DNA of 37,185 bases from Acidobacteriaceae bacterium (GTDB lineage: Bacteria; Acidobacteriota; Terriglobia; Terriglobales; Acidobacteriaceae). The notes beneath the pieces were generated by a model. That model worked only from the letters and a program-made list of their open reading frames with translations, was not told the origin of the DNA and ran no database searches. Shown piece after piece: positions 25,460 through 34,879 of this stretch. A program made the translations under genes and the position numbers. Within the stretch, counting starts at the first letter, position 1; each line of letters starts with the position of its first letter. The stretch lies in assembly GCA_031296355.1 (NCBI GenBank), contig JARLFX010000044.1, positions 1 to 37,185 of the forward strand. The letters run 5' to 3'.

Positions 25460-26770
25460 CTACCAGGCTTGGACGGCGACGACATCGGTGGACGTCGGAG
25501 TACAGTTCACGATTGACGCGTGGAGAACAAACTCGATGTTCCTCTTTTTCAAATCACTTCGAGGGAGTTTCCTCATCTGAGATGCGTCTGTGACAAACTC
25601 GGCAGCAGCTTGTGTTCCGCAGCCCGACAGGCCGGCGATACCGAGTACTGGGCCCTTGTTCTTTGCGTCTACTAACCTGAAAATGACCGCATAATCCGAA
25701 GTCATCGAATAGTCCGTAGATGGCGGGATTGTCCATAGTCGATGGGTGCCGTTTCGCTCGCGAATGCCTATTGCACGATCGAAAAAGAATGGGAGGTCAC
25801 GGGTGATGTCAATCGTCCAGAAGTTATCGTATGACCCAACTAAAACCAGCGGTGAGTCCGTCAAATCGAGGACTGCCAGGTTAGACCCAAATCGAAAGCT
25901 TGGGACACGGTGAAATGAGCTCAGAAGAGCGGCTACCCTCACATCCGCGGCAACGTAGCCTGGCGAAGCTAGACCCTCTGGAAGAGACGTCAGGTCGCTT
26001 GGAATTGGCAGTTGCTCGTGCCAGGAATAGAGGGGCGGATTGACGGCAGGTAAGCCAGATTCCTGGGAACTGCGCGGCACAGTTGCGCCGTAGGTCGTTG
26101 ATGGCAGAAAGACCGGCGTCGTACCGCTGTAAAGCAATACCGTCTTATTGCTCCGGATCAGGGGCGCCCAGAGAAGATCGAGCTCGCTTTGGCGCATCTT
26201 CGTCCAGACCAGGCTGGCGATGACTATCGTAGCGCAAAGCGAAGCCGCAACGACGACAACCATAAGGCGTAGGGTTGTCGAGGGTGCCGGCTCGGACCCG
26301 GATCGAGCCGGCTCGTGCTTACGCTTAGCAACCTCTTCAAAGCCATGAAATGCGCCCGATTGATGCTCACTTTCCGTTGAGCCATCACGAGTCTCATTGC
26401 TCGCACTTGAACGAAAAACAAACGTTGCGTAATAAGAGCCGTTCGGGATGACAATCTGCAGGTTAGCGCCTTTGGCCTCTCCGCTCTTGTAGTACTCAGC
26501 AAGTCGCTTTCGAAGCAACCCCACTCTAGACCGAACGATAGGGTCATTGGCAGTATCGTAATCAGGTTTTCGTCCGAAAACTTCGATCCCAATGGTTCGT
26601 TCCTTGAGAGCATCATCGCTCCCATTTAGAGAGACCTCCACCAAATACTTAAGAAGGGTCTGCAATTGAGCGCTGTTCCTCAATGGAGCGCTTCGCAAAA
26701 TCTGGCCTAGTGTATCAGCGATGGCCACCGGATTTGGTGGTGCTACTACAGGATTGGCAGTTTCAGTCAT
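25460..26770 (-). CDS. Transmembrane regulator with N-terminal DNA-binding-like domain
   Basis: A predicted one-pass inner-membrane protein of 436 residues. The cytoplasmic part (about 20-105) is rich in helices: LQTLLKYLVEVSLNGSDDAL, then KERTIGIEVFGRKPDYD and DPIVRSRVGLLRKRLAEYY. This winged-helix-like block is often seen in acidobacterial membrane regulators. A single membrane segment (LMVVVVAASLCATIVIASLVW) follows, then a periplasmic domain of about 245 residues. It is divergent from the second Oar-like receptor, with a palindrome in the shared gap, so it probably senses a periplasmic ligand and controls that locus in a ToxR/CadC-like way. The start at 26770 (ATG) is chosen over an in-frame GTG 30 nt upstream; neither has an ideal ribosome site. 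Confidence 0.65.
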   Translation of the reverse strand: MTETANPVVAPPNPVAIADTLGQILRSAPLRNSAQLQTLLKYLVEVSLNGSDDALKERTIGIEVFGRKPDYDTANDPIVRSRVGLLRKRLAEYYKSGEAKGANLQIVIPNGSYYATFVFRSSASNETRDGSTESEHQSGAFHGFEEVAKRKHEPARSGSEPAPSTTLRLMVVVVAASLCATIVIASLVWTKMRQSELDLLWAPLIRSNKTVLLYSGTTPVFLPSTTYGATVPRSSQESGLPAVNPPLYSWHEQLPIPSDLTSLPEGLASPGYVAADVRVAALLSSFHRVPSFRFGSNLAVLDLTDSPLVLVGSYDNFWTIDITRDLPFFFDRAIGIRERNGTHRLWTIPPSTDYSMTSDYAVIFRLVDAKNKGPVLGIAGLSGCGTQAAAEFVTDASQMRKLPRSDLKKRNIEFVLHASIVNCTPTSTDVVAVQAW

Positions 26771-27271
26771 CACGATTATTGCCTCAAAACTGCGGAGCAC
26801 CTTGATTGAGAGTTCTTCAGACGTACCCCGAGATAATTATCTCAGAATGAATCACTTAAAGATCACAGCTTGCGTGCTGATCGACAGCTCCGCACAGTAC
26901 GCTGTTCCACTCCGTTCCTCACAGTACTTTACACCTCAAGGAAGCAAGCGCAAGGTTTCATGCGGGAAACAAAGAGAAACAATATCAATTGCGGAGGTGA
27001 TCTGGCAATACACTTTGAACGCCGAACGAATAAGCAACGAAGGCTTACTGCCACTTCAATCAATAGAATGCTTGGCTCTAGCCGGGTGAGGAACGCTCAC
27101 AAACAGGGCTGCAGATGATGGGCAACGGTGTTGAGCTTGGCCTACCTAGTCGGGGCACCGAATCTGCGGTGAACTCAGTGAACTACAGCCAGTGATGAGA
27201 GGTGTTTGCACTCACTACCTTCACCAAGGGCTGTTCGACTTAACCAGACAAACTTTAAGGAGGCACTTAAA
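26771..27271. other. Divergent regulatory region of the glycan locus
   Basis: About 500 bases between the membrane regulator and the receptor gene. It contains the palindrome at 26830-26843 and AAGGAGG before the receptor ATG. A 27-codon frame from 27117 to the TGA at 27195-27197 has no notable codon run. No promoter pair was clear. Confidence 0.55.
26830..26843. promoter_or_regulatory. 14-bp perfect palindrome, candidate operator
   Basis: GAGATAATTATCTC lies 60 bp upstream of the chosen start of the membrane regulator, in the gap shared with the divergent receptor. Its A/T-rich symmetric form fits binding by a dimeric regulator. Confidence 0.5.
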
Positions 27272-30200
27272 ATGTTGAACCCTTTCCAAAGGTTCCATTC
27301 CAATTTGGAAGTCACCGTGCGGCCGCGACAATGTCGGCAAACAATACTACCCTTCGCGTTCCTCGGATTATTTGTGCTGCTGCTTACCATCGTGTCGCAG
27401 AATTCCGCGTTTGCTCAAACAAACCTGGCTAATATCTCTGGAACCATCACAGATCAGACTGGAGCGGCTGTTCCGCAGTGCACCGTGGTCGTTACAAACA
27501 AGGCAACCAGTGCCTCGCGCTCACTTTCCACAAGCGCGAATGGTTTCTATTCCTTTCCATTATTGCCATTGGGGCCGTACGTAATTGAAGCATCGGCTCC
27601 CGGGTTCCAGGCGTCAACGACGACAGTAGTCCTGACCTTGAACGGAGTCACGGCGGACCTATCTCTGACAGTTGGAAAAGCGAGTGAGACCGTCACCGTG
27701 TCGTCAGCGTCGGAAGCGGTATCGTTGCAGACTGAAAACGCAACATTGGACCAGTCCTTCAGCGAGACGCAGTTGGCAAAACTTCCGAACACCGCCGGGC
27801 TCAGCGTACTGGGCATTGCAGTTCAAGGGCCGGCATCTCAAGCTGGCACCGATGAGCCGAACAACGGCGATTCGGGATTCTTCGGCCAGGTATCAAATTC
27901 AGTCAATATTGCTGGACTGGGAATCGCGCACGCGCAGTACCTCCAGGACGGTGTGGAGAATGTCAATCTCCTGACGCACACGGCTAACATCGTCGCGCCT
28001 ACCGAGTCCGCGGCAGCGGTAACAACCACCCTCAACAACGCGCCGTCGCGATTTGGAGAGCCGGCTGTAATCAACGTCATCACAAAGAGCGGATCGAACA
28101 GTTTTCATGGTTCGGCTTATGAATACCTTCAGAACGATGCGCTCAACGCGACAAATTGGTATGCGACCAGCAAGCCTCCATTGCGGTACAACAATTTCGG
28201 CGCCAATTTGGGCGGCCCGGTCCTCAAGAACAAGCTCTTTGCATTTTTCAACTACACGGGCTTCCGCGAACACTCAGCCTATTTGAATCGGACGCGTGTG
28301 CCTACAACAGCTGAACTGCAAGGGGACTTTTCAAACAACAACATATCGACAACCATCTACGACCCACAGAGCTACTCTGCCGCCGGGACGTCGACTCCCT
28401 TTCTGAACAACAAGATTCCAGCCGGCAGAATGGACAACTTCGGAAAATTATGGCTCAAAATCTTTCCTTCGGCCAATCGGACATTAGATAGTAATAACAT
28501 CAATTACGTTTCGAATGTTTCCGAGCCGAACAACGCCGACCAGTATATGACTCGCGTGGACTGGAACCTTACAAGCAGCAACCAATTGATGGGCACGTTT
28601 ATTCACGCGAAGGATGCTAACGGCGGAAACACGTTTATCCCAGGGCTGTTCGGAATCTTCATCACCACCGTAGGAACAAATGCCGCGCTGCAGGATAGCT
28701 GGGTATTGAACCAGCACCTTGTGAATGTTCTGAAGATCGGCTTCAATCGCGGTAGCGTACTCAGACAGCAGCAAGGGGCGGGCGCACAAAATTATGCTCA
28801 AGCGTATGGTCTCGTCAATCTCCACGCTGCCTCGCAGCAGTGGGCGCCTCCCGCAATATCGATAAACAACTACAACGGGGTGGGCGATCCTTGGTCTCCG
28901 CAGGGAGGCATGCAAAACCGCTATCAATATGCCGATGAACTGAATTGGGCCCTGGGAAAGCACAGCGTTTCGATTGGCGGGCAGTTCGTCAGAACCGAGT
29001 TCTTCGGGAACTGGGTCGTGGCCAACAACGGGACGTACGGCTACGACGGCAGCGCCACTTCGCTCTATGCAAATGGACAGCGCAGCCAAACTCAGATCGG
29101 TAACGCGCTAGCTGACCTCGAACTCGGCTATCCACAGAATGGATCGGCTGGAGTCGGCACATCGGTTGGCTGGTTCAAAGAATCGCAAGTCGCTGCTTAC
29201 GTACAGGATGATTGGAAACTCTCGCAGCGCTTGACCGTCAATCTAGGCATTCGCTACGACTTCGATAATCCGCCCGTTACCAAGCCCAAGGGCGGCCTTT
29301 ATGACATTCAAACAAACACAGTGATTCCCGGTACCTGGCAAACCAACTACAACGACTGGGGGCCACGCGTAGGCTTTGCGTGGAACGCGCTCAACAAGAC
29401 TGTGATCCGTGGCGGGTATGGAATCTACTACACCCCGATCATGTACAACAATATTCAATTCGAGCTCCTCTATGCGCCTAACTTCTACTATCTCTCGAAC
29501 TCCATCAACATCGCTAACCCTACGACGATCGAAAATATGTTTGCCCCTCCTTATGCGGGGACTACCGGTTACACCATTTCGAGAAAACTCAAAGACACAT
29601 CTGCGCAGGAGTGGAACCTTAATATAGAACGTTCTTTAACCGACAACATGCTGCTTACCGTGGCTTACCTCGGCAACGTCACCAGGCACATGTCTACGCG
29701 CGCAGACGGCAATCAGCCATATGCGTTGTCTCCCGGCAATACAACGGGAATTCTGGATGTAAGACCACAACCTCTCACTGGCGCGATGTCCGAGCAATGG
29801 AATGCATATAACGCGAACTACAATGCAATGACTGCCTCGTTGCAGAGGCGCTATGCGTCGGGCCTTCAGTTCCTGCTCGCTTATACATGGTCGAAGGCAA
29901 TGGATATACAAGATGCCGACAATAACGGTATCCAGAATATCTATAACCCTCGCTTGACGTGGGGCCTCGCAAATTTCGATCGGACCCACAATGTCCAACT
30001 GAGCGGAATCTACGACCTTCCTTTTGGGCCTGGTCGCCGCTTCCTTAATCAAAACGGGCTGCTGGCCAGAGAGGTACTTGGTGGGTGGTCGTTGTCCTTT
30101 GTTCAACAGCTTGCTTCAGGTCAGCCTGTTTCCGTCTCAGCCAATAACACATCCGATACGAGTGGCAATCATCAGAGTTATGCCATTGAGACCTGCAACC

Positions 30201-30520
30201 CGAAGTCTGGATTCACTAGGACAAAATTCCAGATCCTAAACCCCGCCTGCTTTGCCCAACCTGCACCTGGTCATTACGGGACAACTCGCACAATACCGGT
30301 GCGCCAGCCAGGTCTTTACCCAACTAATCTCTCACTGTTCAAAGTGTTCAGCATCTATCACGAGAATCAGCTTGTGTTCAGAGCGGATGCATACAGCGTG
30401 TTTAACCATCCGGAATTTGGTGGTGGCGGTGGAAGCGCCGGTTCTCCATCACTTGGCCAGCTGAACTATGAGGCTTCTGGACTGAGATCGATGCAACTAT
30501 CGCTGAAGTATCAGTTCTAG
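27272..30520 (+). CDS. Oar-like TonB-dependent receptor of the glycan locus
   Basis: Outer-membrane uptake receptor. The 1082-residue product has a long n-region signal peptide (LPFAFLGLFVLLLTIVSQ, cleavage after SAFA), a carboxypeptidase-regulatory-like domain (about 50-130, ISGTITDQTGAAVPQCTVVV), a plug (about 145-280) and a beta-barrel ending LKYQF. The start at 27272 is fixed by AAGGAGG about 8 nt upstream. Genes for GH3 and GH99-like enzymes follow on the same strand, and a membrane regulator is divergent, so an oligosaccharide substrate is likely. In contrast to the receptor at 2220 it has ordinary Met and some Cys (four Cys in the precursor). Confidence 0.9.
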   Translation: MLNPFQRFHSNLEVTVRPRQCRQTILPFAFLGLFVLLLTIVSQNSAFAQTNLANISGTITDQTGAAVPQCTVVVTNKATSASRSLSTSANGFYSFPLLPLGPYVIEASAPGFQASTTTVVLTLNGVTADLSLTVGKASETVTVSSASEAVSLQTENATLDQSFSETQLAKLPNTAGLSVLGIAVQGPASQAGTDEPNNGDSGFFGQVSNSVNIAGLGIAHAQYLQDGVENVNLLTHTANIVAPTESAAAVTTTLNNAPSRFGEPAVINVITKSGSNSFHGSAYEYLQNDALNATNWYATSKPPLRYNNFGANLGGPVLKNKLFAFFNYTGFREHSAYLNRTRVPTTAELQGDFSNNNISTTIYDPQSYSAAGTSTPFLNNKIPAGRMDNFGKLWLKIFPSANRTLDSNNINYVSNVSEPNNADQYMTRVDWNLTSSNQLMGTFIHAKDANGGNTFIPGLFGIFITTVGTNAALQDSWVLNQHLVNVLKIGFNRGSVLRQQQGAGAQNYAQAYGLVNLHAASQQWAPPAISINNYNGVGDPWSPQGGMQNRYQYADELNWALGKHSVSIGGQFVRTEFFGNWVVANNGTYGYDGSATSLYANGQRSQTQIGNALADLELGYPQNGSAGVGTSVGWFKESQVAAYVQDDWKLSQRLTVNLGIRYDFDNPPVTKPKGGLYDIQTNTVIPGTWQTNYNDWGPRVGFAWNALNKTVIRGGYGIYYTPIMYNNIQFELLYAPNFYYLSNSINIANPTTIENMFAPPYAGTTGYTISRKLKDTSAQEWNLNIERSLTDNMLLTVAYLGNVTRHMSTRADGNQPYALSPGNTTGILDVRPQPLTGAMSEQWNAYNANYNAMTASLQRRYASGLQFLLAYTWSKAMDIQDADNNGIQNIYNPRLTWGLANFDRTHNVQLSGIYDLPFGPGRRFLNQNGLLAREVLGGWSLSFVQQLASGQPVSVSANNTSDTSGNHQSYAIETCNPKSGFTRTKFQILNPACFAQPAPGHYGTTRTIPVRQPGLYPTNLSLFKVFSIYHENQLVFRADAYSVFNHPEFGGGGGSAGSPSLGQLNYEASGLRSMQLSLKYQF

Positions 30521-30553
30521 GAACAAGTCACGGCGTGTTTCGTTCCGACCGGT

Positions 30554-30581
30554 GTTTTACCGAAATCGATATAGGTAAAAC
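30554..30581 (+). other. Inverted repeat after the receptor gene
   Basis: GTTTTACC (30554-30561) and GGTAAAAC (30574-30581) form an 8-bp stem with a 12-nt loop 34 nt after the receptor stop. There is no T-tract. It may be an mRNA-processing or stability hairpin together with the next element. Confidence 0.5.
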
Positions 30582-30587
30582 GCTCCA

Positions 30588-30624
30588 CATCGGGGGCGTA
30601 CCCAGCTGGGGTATGTCCCCGATG
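30588..30624 (+). other. Very stable intercistronic hairpin
   Basis: Arms CATCGGGGGCGTACCC (30588-30603) and GGGTATGTCCCCGATG (30609-30624) pair over 16 bp with two G-U wobbles and a 5-nt loop. It is followed by CAAATCGCG, not a U-run. In an operon it could protect the receptor mRNA 3' end or reduce read-through into the GH3 gene. Confidence 0.65.
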
Positions 30625-30797
30625 CAAATCGCGAATAAAACTGTGACTTCCACCGTATGGATGTACGCTTTCCTATCCACCTGCAGCGGAAGTACCGTCC
30701 GAGTTAGATAAACCAAGTGCATAACTATAACTGCGCATTGCGTGCAAACATGACTGAACAGGCGGGGTCTGCGTATTTAGGGCGAAAGGACAGAAGA

Positions 30798-33416
30798 GTG
30801 TCAGTGATTGGAAAACAGGGAATGTGTGTGTTGCGCATCGAAAGATTAGTGTTCTTGCTGCTGTTCGTGGTTGTAGCTCCTGCCGTGCACTCTCAGGAAC
30901 CTCTAGAACCACAGGATATCCGCTATCAAGACTTTTCTCTGAATCAGAGGGTCACTGACATCGTCGGCCGTATGACGCTGGAAGAAAAGATTCGAATGCT
31001 GTTTGGAGGCACGACGCCGGGTCTATCTATCCTTCCCGGGATCCCTCGGCTCGGCATTCCTCCGATCTATCCCTCCGACGGTCCGCGCGGAGTCACCTTA
31101 GCTTCGACAGCAACTGCATTTCCCGCAGGGATAGGCTTGGCAGCATCGTGGGATCCGGAGCTGCTCAAAGCTGTGGGAGCCGTTATTGGAGAAGAGGCGC
31201 GAGCCTCCGGGAAAACGATGATATATGGCCCGGCCGTCAATATTGATCGTGATCCATTGGACGGCCGCTTCTTCGAATATTTTACAGAAGATCCATATCT
31301 CAATGCGCAGCTTGCCGTCGGCTTCGTGAAGGGAGTGCAAAGTCAGCGAGTGGCCGCGGCTGTCAAGCACTTCTGCTGCAATAACCGGGAGTGGAACCGA
31401 AACTGGTATATGTCCAATGTCAGTGAGCGCGCGTTGCGAGAGCTATATTTGCCCGGATTCGAGGCCGCGATCAAAGAGGGCGGAGCATGGGGAGTTATGA
31501 CCGCGGCGAACGGAATTAACGGCCATTATGCTGCGGCACAAAAAGACTTGATCACAGGAGTGCTGCGGAATGAGTGGAGCTTCAAAGGCATTGTGCTGAC
31601 AGATTATAACCAGGCTAGGGGCACGCTGGAGTCTGCTCAGGCAGGTCTCGATGTCGGAATGCCTTGGGGAGACTGGGAGACAACGCCCTTCGGAAAACCG
31701 CTGATGGATGCGGTTGAGCATGGCCAGATTCCCGAATCAATAATCGACGATAAAGTGCGGCACATTGTGTCGGTGTTGGGGAAGGTCGGGCTCCTCGACG
31801 GCAGGCCGCCGACAGAAGGCGGGTCGATCAACATTCCCCGGCATCAGGCCGTGGCATTGCGCGCAGCTGAAGAGAGCTTGGTGTTGCTAAAGAACAACAA
31901 TCATGTGCTGCCGCTGGACGTACAGCGTCTGAAAAAGATTGTAGTGCTCGGTCCAAATGCCAATGTCCATCTATGCCAGGGAGGTTATGGAGGCAGCTCT
32001 GGAGTAAGCTCCCCATACGAAGTCACAATCCTCGAAGGATTGAGGAAGCGCCTGGCGGGCAGTGCAGACGTGGAGTATATCAATCTCGAAGATGCGACGG
32101 AGTTCCAGCAAATTGCCCCGGAGTACTGGAAGTCAATTGACGGCGTCCGCGGATTGAAGGCCGAGTATTTCAATGACGATGAGACGACGCCTGCGCTGTC
32201 ACGAATTGAACCTCAGGTCAACTTCACCTGGCAGATGAGTTCACCGGATCCCATCAAAGTTCATACCGATAACTTTCGCGCGCATCTCTCGGGGACGCTC
32301 GTCCCGGCTGAGAGCGGCTACTATACCTTTCGCCTCACAGACGAGGACACAGGCATTTTGACCATCCACGGTAATCCTGTAATCAGAAACATGATGACAG
32401 GGCAAGCGCAATCGGGAACCGCCATTATGTATCTTGTGGCAGGTCAATCCTATGACATTGAGATTGACTATCACGCTCTCAAAGGAGACGCCTCGCTCAG
32501 GTTGGAATGGTCGCGCCCATGGAGCGAGACCGAGTCACAGAATGCCCTCCAGGCTCTTAAGCCAAAGCTGGCTGCTGCGGATGCGGTCATCTTTGTCGGC
32601 GGCTGGGGCTTTGGAATGGATACCGAGGGCGCAGATCGCCAGAACATGGATTTCCCAAAAGGACAGCAGGAACTTATCAACAGCATCGCCCCGCTGAATC
32701 CGCACACCGTTGTTGTGCTCGTTCATGGCGCGCCATTTACGGTTCAAGGATGGATTCACTCTGTTCCGGCGGTGCTCGACGCATTTTATCCCGGGATGGA
32801 AGGTGGAACGGCAGTAGCTGAGGCGCTCGTGGGCGATATTAGCCCTTCGGGCAGGTTGTCGTTTAGCTGGCCGCGAAAATTGTCAGATTCGCCATCGCAT
32901 GCGATCGGCACGGAGGATAAGGACAACGTCAACTATCGAGAGGGCGTCTTTGTTGGCTATCGATACTACGAGACCTACCATGTCACCCCGGAATTCTCTT
33001 TCGGATATGGCCTTAGTTATGCCTCTTTCAGTTTTTCAAGTCTTCAAGTGTCACAACGAGGTTCCGATGTGGATGTTGCTTTTACCGTGGCTAATGATTC
33101 TGAAAGAAACGGAACCGAGATTGCCCAACTTTACTTGGCGCCGCCTCGTGGCGAAATTCGCCGTCCCGTCCGTGAATTGAAGGGATTTGCGCGCGTCTCG
33201 CTTGATCCGCACGAGAAGAAGACAGTTCATTTCACACTCCATCGCGACGACTTTGCCTACTGGGATGAAGCGAGCCACGGGTGGAAGGTGCCTCTAGGGA
33301 CCTACAAAATTGAGGCGGGAGAATCTGCAAGTAATATTCCTCTCACTTCGTCTTTATCAATAGTGGCGCTGCCACAAACTGGTCCCGAAAAAGGGGTCGT
33401 CAAAGGAGAAATGTAA
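30798..33416 (+). CDS. GH3 beta-glycosidase with PA14 insert, exported
   Basis: Predicted to hydrolyse beta-linked glucose- or xylose-type residues. Residues (numbered from the GTG at 30798, 872 in total): signal peptide about 10-33 (VFLLLFVVVAPAVHS); GH3 barrel about 45-340 with AAAVKHFCCNN and nucleophile Asp269 in GIVLTDYN; GH3 C-terminal domain interrupted by a PA14 domain at about 455-575 (GLKAEYFNDDE, ESGYYTFRLTDEDTG); fibronectin III-like end (REGVFVGYRYYETY, FGYGLSYASF). The GTG is chosen for AAAGGA 7 nt upstream; an ATG at 30822 is possible. The stop codon overlaps the next gene by one base (TAATG), so translation is coupled. Confidence 0.88.
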   Translation: MSVIGKQGMCVLRIERLVFLLLFVVVAPAVHSQEPLEPQDIRYQDFSLNQRVTDIVGRMTLEEKIRMLFGGTTPGLSILPGIPRLGIPPIYPSDGPRGVTLASTATAFPAGIGLAASWDPELLKAVGAVIGEEARASGKTMIYGPAVNIDRDPLDGRFFEYFTEDPYLNAQLAVGFVKGVQSQRVAAAVKHFCCNNREWNRNWYMSNVSERALRELYLPGFEAAIKEGGAWGVMTAANGINGHYAAAQKDLITGVLRNEWSFKGIVLTDYNQARGTLESAQAGLDVGMPWGDWETTPFGKPLMDAVEHGQIPESIIDDKVRHIVSVLGKVGLLDGRPPTEGGSINIPRHQAVALRAAEESLVLLKNNNHVLPLDVQRLKKIVVLGPNANVHLCQGGYGGSSGVSSPYEVTILEGLRKRLAGSADVEYINLEDATEFQQIAPEYWKSIDGVRGLKAEYFNDDETTPALSRIEPQVNFTWQMSSPDPIKVHTDNFRAHLSGTLVPAESGYYTFRLTDEDTGILTIHGNPVIRNMMTGQAQSGTAIMYLVAGQSYDIEIDYHALKGDASLRLEWSRPWSETESQNALQALKPKLAAADAVIFVGGWGFGMDTEGADRQNMDFPKGQQELINSIAPLNPHTVVVLVHGAPFTVQGWIHSVPAVLDAFYPGMEGGTAVAEALVGDISPSGRLSFSWPRKLSDSPSHAIGTEDKDNVNYREGVFVGYRYYETYHVTPEFSFGYGLSYASFSFSSLQVSQRGSDVDVAFTVANDSERNGTEIAQLYLAPPRGEIRRPVRELKGFARVSLDPHEKKTVHFTLHRDDFAYWDEASHGWKVPLGTYKIEAGESASNIPLTSSLSIVALPQTGPEKGVVKGEM

Positions 33417-34879
33417 TGGGCATTTTGAAGGGTGGCGTGTTGGGTAGGCGCGAATTCATGGCTGGAGCGGGGACATTTGCATTGGGTGGTGGATTGCCGG
33501 AAGGTGTTGCGGCAGCGGAGTTGGCCACATCGAGTGAATGCCTGACTGCCGCCTACAATTTCGGGAACGACGATGTAGATCCGCGGAATGAGGCGCTGCA
33601 TGGTCCACGCTGTACGGATCCATGCCTCGAAGAAGAAACCTGCACCCACTTACATTTCAACAGGCCAAAAATACACTTCCTACGCGCGATCTTTGCAAGT
33701 CTCTTGCTCGTCGCGACAGCCCTAACATGGGGTCAAACGGCGGCAAAACCACCTAGAAAATACGACGTCGCCGCCTTCGTGTGGCCTTCCTACCATCCGG
33801 ACGACCGGGCCAAGATATTCTGGCCCGATGGCATCGGCGAGTGGCAAACCGTCATGAGCAATAAAGCGAAGTATGACGGACACGAGCAACCCCGCTATCC
33901 ATCGTGGGGTTATATCAACGAGGCCGATCCCTATGTCGCGGAAATGGAAATCGCCGCGGCGGCCGACCACGGCGTCAACGTGTTCATTTTCGACTGGTAC
34001 TGGTATGACAGACAGCCGTTTTTGGAAGGCCAGCTCGATGAGGGGTATCTCAAAGCGCGAAATAATGACCGCGTGAAGTTTTACCTGATGTGGGCCAACC
34101 ATGATGTGAGCCTGGCTTGGGATAAACGCAATGCGGATGATGCTTTCAGCGGAAAAAATAAGGCCCAGATCTGGAAAGGAGCCGTCGACCGGCCGGAATT
34201 CGAGAAGATCGCTCACCGAATCATCGGGAAATACTTCTCGCAGCCCTCCTATTACAAGATAGACGACAAACCAGTGCTCATGATTTATGACTTGAGAAAC
34301 CTGGTCGAAGGACTGGGCGGCCTCGAAGAAACGCGCATGGCTCTGGATTGGTTCAGGACGGAGGTCAGAAAAGCCGGATTTCTAGGGCTGGAGCTGCAAC
34401 TCTCAATGCGCACCGAAGACGCTCCGGACGCATCGCTGACGATCGGTGGCAAGACATATGCCCAAAAGGATATTGTGCAAGAGCTCAGATTCGACTCCCT
34501 TACACATTATCAATTCGCTCACTTCGTTGACGTGAATCGGGATTACAACGACATCGTGAAAGACGCAGTCGTCGCGTGGAATAGGATCTCCAGAAATTAC
34601 ACCGCAAAGTACTATCCGCATGTGTCGATAGGGTGGGATGCGAGCCCCAGGGCCTATTGTTACGTAGGTTCCGTCGTCAAGAACAATACACCTGAGAATT
34701 TTCAGAAGGCGCTCATCGAGGCGAAGGCTTTCGTGGATGCACACCCCGACCAGGCGCCACTCATCACGCTAAACAGCTGGAATGAATGGACAGAAACGAG
34801 CTATCTCCAGCCCGACACGTTGCACGGGTATGCATATCTGGACGCCGTGAAGCGGGTTTTTAAACCAGAAGGTAAGTAA
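33416..34879 (+). CDS. GH99/WbsX-like glycan-acting protein with two export signals
   Basis: The 487-residue product has a WbsX/GH99-like catalytic region (about 115-480): YDVAAFVWPSYHPDD, DHGVNVFIFDWYWYD and the late SWNEWTE motif. This family acts on mannose-containing or capsular glycans. The N-terminus is odd. Residues 1-32 form a Tat-type signal (GRREFMAGAGTFALGGG), then about 50 residues of unknown sequence follow, then a second classical signal-like stretch (FLRAIFASLLLVATALTWGQ, about 88-107) just before the catalytic domain. No in-frame ATG lies between the two. It starts on the last base of the GH3 stop (TAATG) and is probably in the same operon. Confidence 0.8.
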   Translation: MGILKGGVLGRREFMAGAGTFALGGGLPEGVAAAELATSSECLTAAYNFGNDDVDPRNEALHGPRCTDPCLEEETCTHLHFNRPKIHFLRAIFASLLLVATALTWGQTAAKPPRKYDVAAFVWPSYHPDDRAKIFWPDGIGEWQTVMSNKAKYDGHEQPRYPSWGYINEADPYVAEMEIAAAADHGVNVFIFDWYWYDRQPFLEGQLDEGYLKARNNDRVKFYLMWANHDVSLAWDKRNADDAFSGKNKAQIWKGAVDRPEFEKIAHRIIGKYFSQPSYYKIDDKPVLMIYDLRNLVEGLGGLEETRMALDWFRTEVRKAGFLGLELQLSMRTEDAPDASLTIGGKTYAQKDIVQELRFDSLTHYQFAHFVDVNRDYNDIVKDAVVAWNRISRNYTAKYYPHVSIGWDASPRAYCYVGSVVKNNTPENFQKALIEAKAFVDAHPDQAPLITLNSWNEWTETSYLQPDTLHGYAYLDAVKRVFKPEGK

